From Acanthacorydalis orientalis (lineage: Eukaryota; Arthropoda; Insecta; Megaloptera; Corydalidae), in assembly GCA_034766995.1 (NCBI GenBank), contig CM068321.1:12984026-13048025 (forward strand): 64,000 bases of DNA, written 5' to 3'. The position numbers were made by a program, and so were the translations under genes. This document shows, piece after piece, positions 63,333 through 64,000 of this stretch (position 1 is its first letter; the number at the start of each line of letters is the position of its first letter). The notes beneath the pieces are model-generated. The model did not search any database. It saw nothing but the letters and a program-made list of their open reading frames with translations, and was not told the origin of the DNA.

Positions 63333-64000
63333 AGCAGTGATTGAACTCTTAAATAATACTGTTCCTTCTTGGTGTAATTTTGATGAAGTATATAACTAGC
63401 TCATAAAATTATTATAGAATTAAACTTTCTAAAATAATTAAAAAATGTGTAATAGAACTTCTAATATATTACAGTAAATACGTATTATAATTTTTATGTA
63501 AAAATATATATTTAAAAAAATACTTTTCTAAGATCAACTCATAGCATAAATAAAACATTTCGGAAAAAATAAATTCCATTCAACATCTCTCTCTTTCTGA
63601 GCTTTAACACTTTGTAAGAACTTCCCTTTGTTTTATTATTTCTTTTAACCTACTTGGCATACTTTCAAATATGCCAAATGTAAATTTGAGGGTCATTTTC
63701 TTTTATGTTGTTTGTGGAGCTCTCTTGAGCTAATTTGTATATAATATTTAAAAATATAAATTAGTTCAAATAAACATGTAAATACTATAGTCAAAAAATG
63801 CTCTGAGTTATATTAACCTATGCGAATAAAAGTAACATATTAATTATATAATTATATTTAAAACTGAAAAAAATAAAAGTATTTATAATAGAGGAAGTTG
63901 TTTATACTTAAAAGAAAAATAGAAAGAAAATATAATTCAATTTTATAAATAATGAAATATTTGCATTGGTTAGATGATATAATATTTTATATGAAATTAA

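Larger units (their letters stand above)
53418..64000 (-). other. Intron upstream of the receptor exon (open-ended)
   Basis: Begins at the acceptor before the receptor exon. The preceding exon should end in the Asp and first two bases of the Arg codon of DRY, with TM2-TM3 sequence. I saw no such sequence up to 64000, so this intron is at least 10.5 kb. It contains (AT)n tracts, a piggyBac-like MITE, a foldback MITE copy and a G+C-rich insert. Confidence 0.6.
61621..64000. other. Intronic sequence without recognised gene
   Basis: Holds the best-preserved dispersed motif (61946) and two AT tracts. A slightly CpG-richer patch at 62520-62700 shows no open frame. Confidence 0.55.

Overview
This 64 kb window is animal nuclear DNA, very A+T-rich (about a quarter G+C by eye). 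It is almost entirely intron. The one exon I can identify with confidence is on the minus strand at 53202-53417. It encodes the end of transmembrane helix 3 (Y of DRY), intracellular loop 2, TM4 and most of extracellular loop 2 of a tachykinin-type neuropeptide GPCR. The segment VVCYSEWPDGPTN resembles protostome tachykinin receptors of the Drosophila TkR99D type. The host is therefore probably a protostome invertebrate with large introns. The sequence does not let me choose between arthropod and mollusc.

Layout. No neighbouring exon was recognised, so the intron downstream of the exon (toward coordinate 1) is at least 53 kb and the upstream one at least 10.5 kb. The introns are packed with (AT)n microsatellites, roughly one per kilobase, often mixed with CA, CT/AG, GT or TACA runs. 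The longest lie at 20304-20478, 20741-20967, 38303-38515, 39932-40273, 40719-40983, 49823-49910 and 59906-60016.

Decayed DNA transposons sit between the microsatellites: a hAT element with 7/8 matching 8-bp target duplications and a remnant of the C-terminal dimerisation domain (7900-8571); a 554-bp internally deleted mariner of the Hsmar1/cecropia type with TA duplications (15648-16201), nested in an older foldback element; a 506-bp piggyBac-like element with TTAA duplications (46119-46624), lying between inverted-repeat arms; and a 234-bp piggyBac-like MITE with TTAA duplications (59556-59789). There is also a G+C-rich 142-bp insert with 10-bp flanking repeats (61022-61163).

Two repeat families emerged from reading the window. 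One is a foldback MITE of about 250-330 bp with seven probable copies. The other is a short dispersed motif, CTGAAGATAGCACACGTG followed by CCGAAA, found at seven loci; it resembles a hammerhead-ribozyme core. A frameshifted, stop-containing coding remnant of unknown family lies at 36102-36430 (minus), and a 125-codon unrecognised ORF at 29361-29738 (minus). No tRNA, rRNA, CRISPR or bacterial-type operon was seen. Most ORFs over 60 codons in the window are either (AT)n translated as repeating Ile-Tyr or chance frames.
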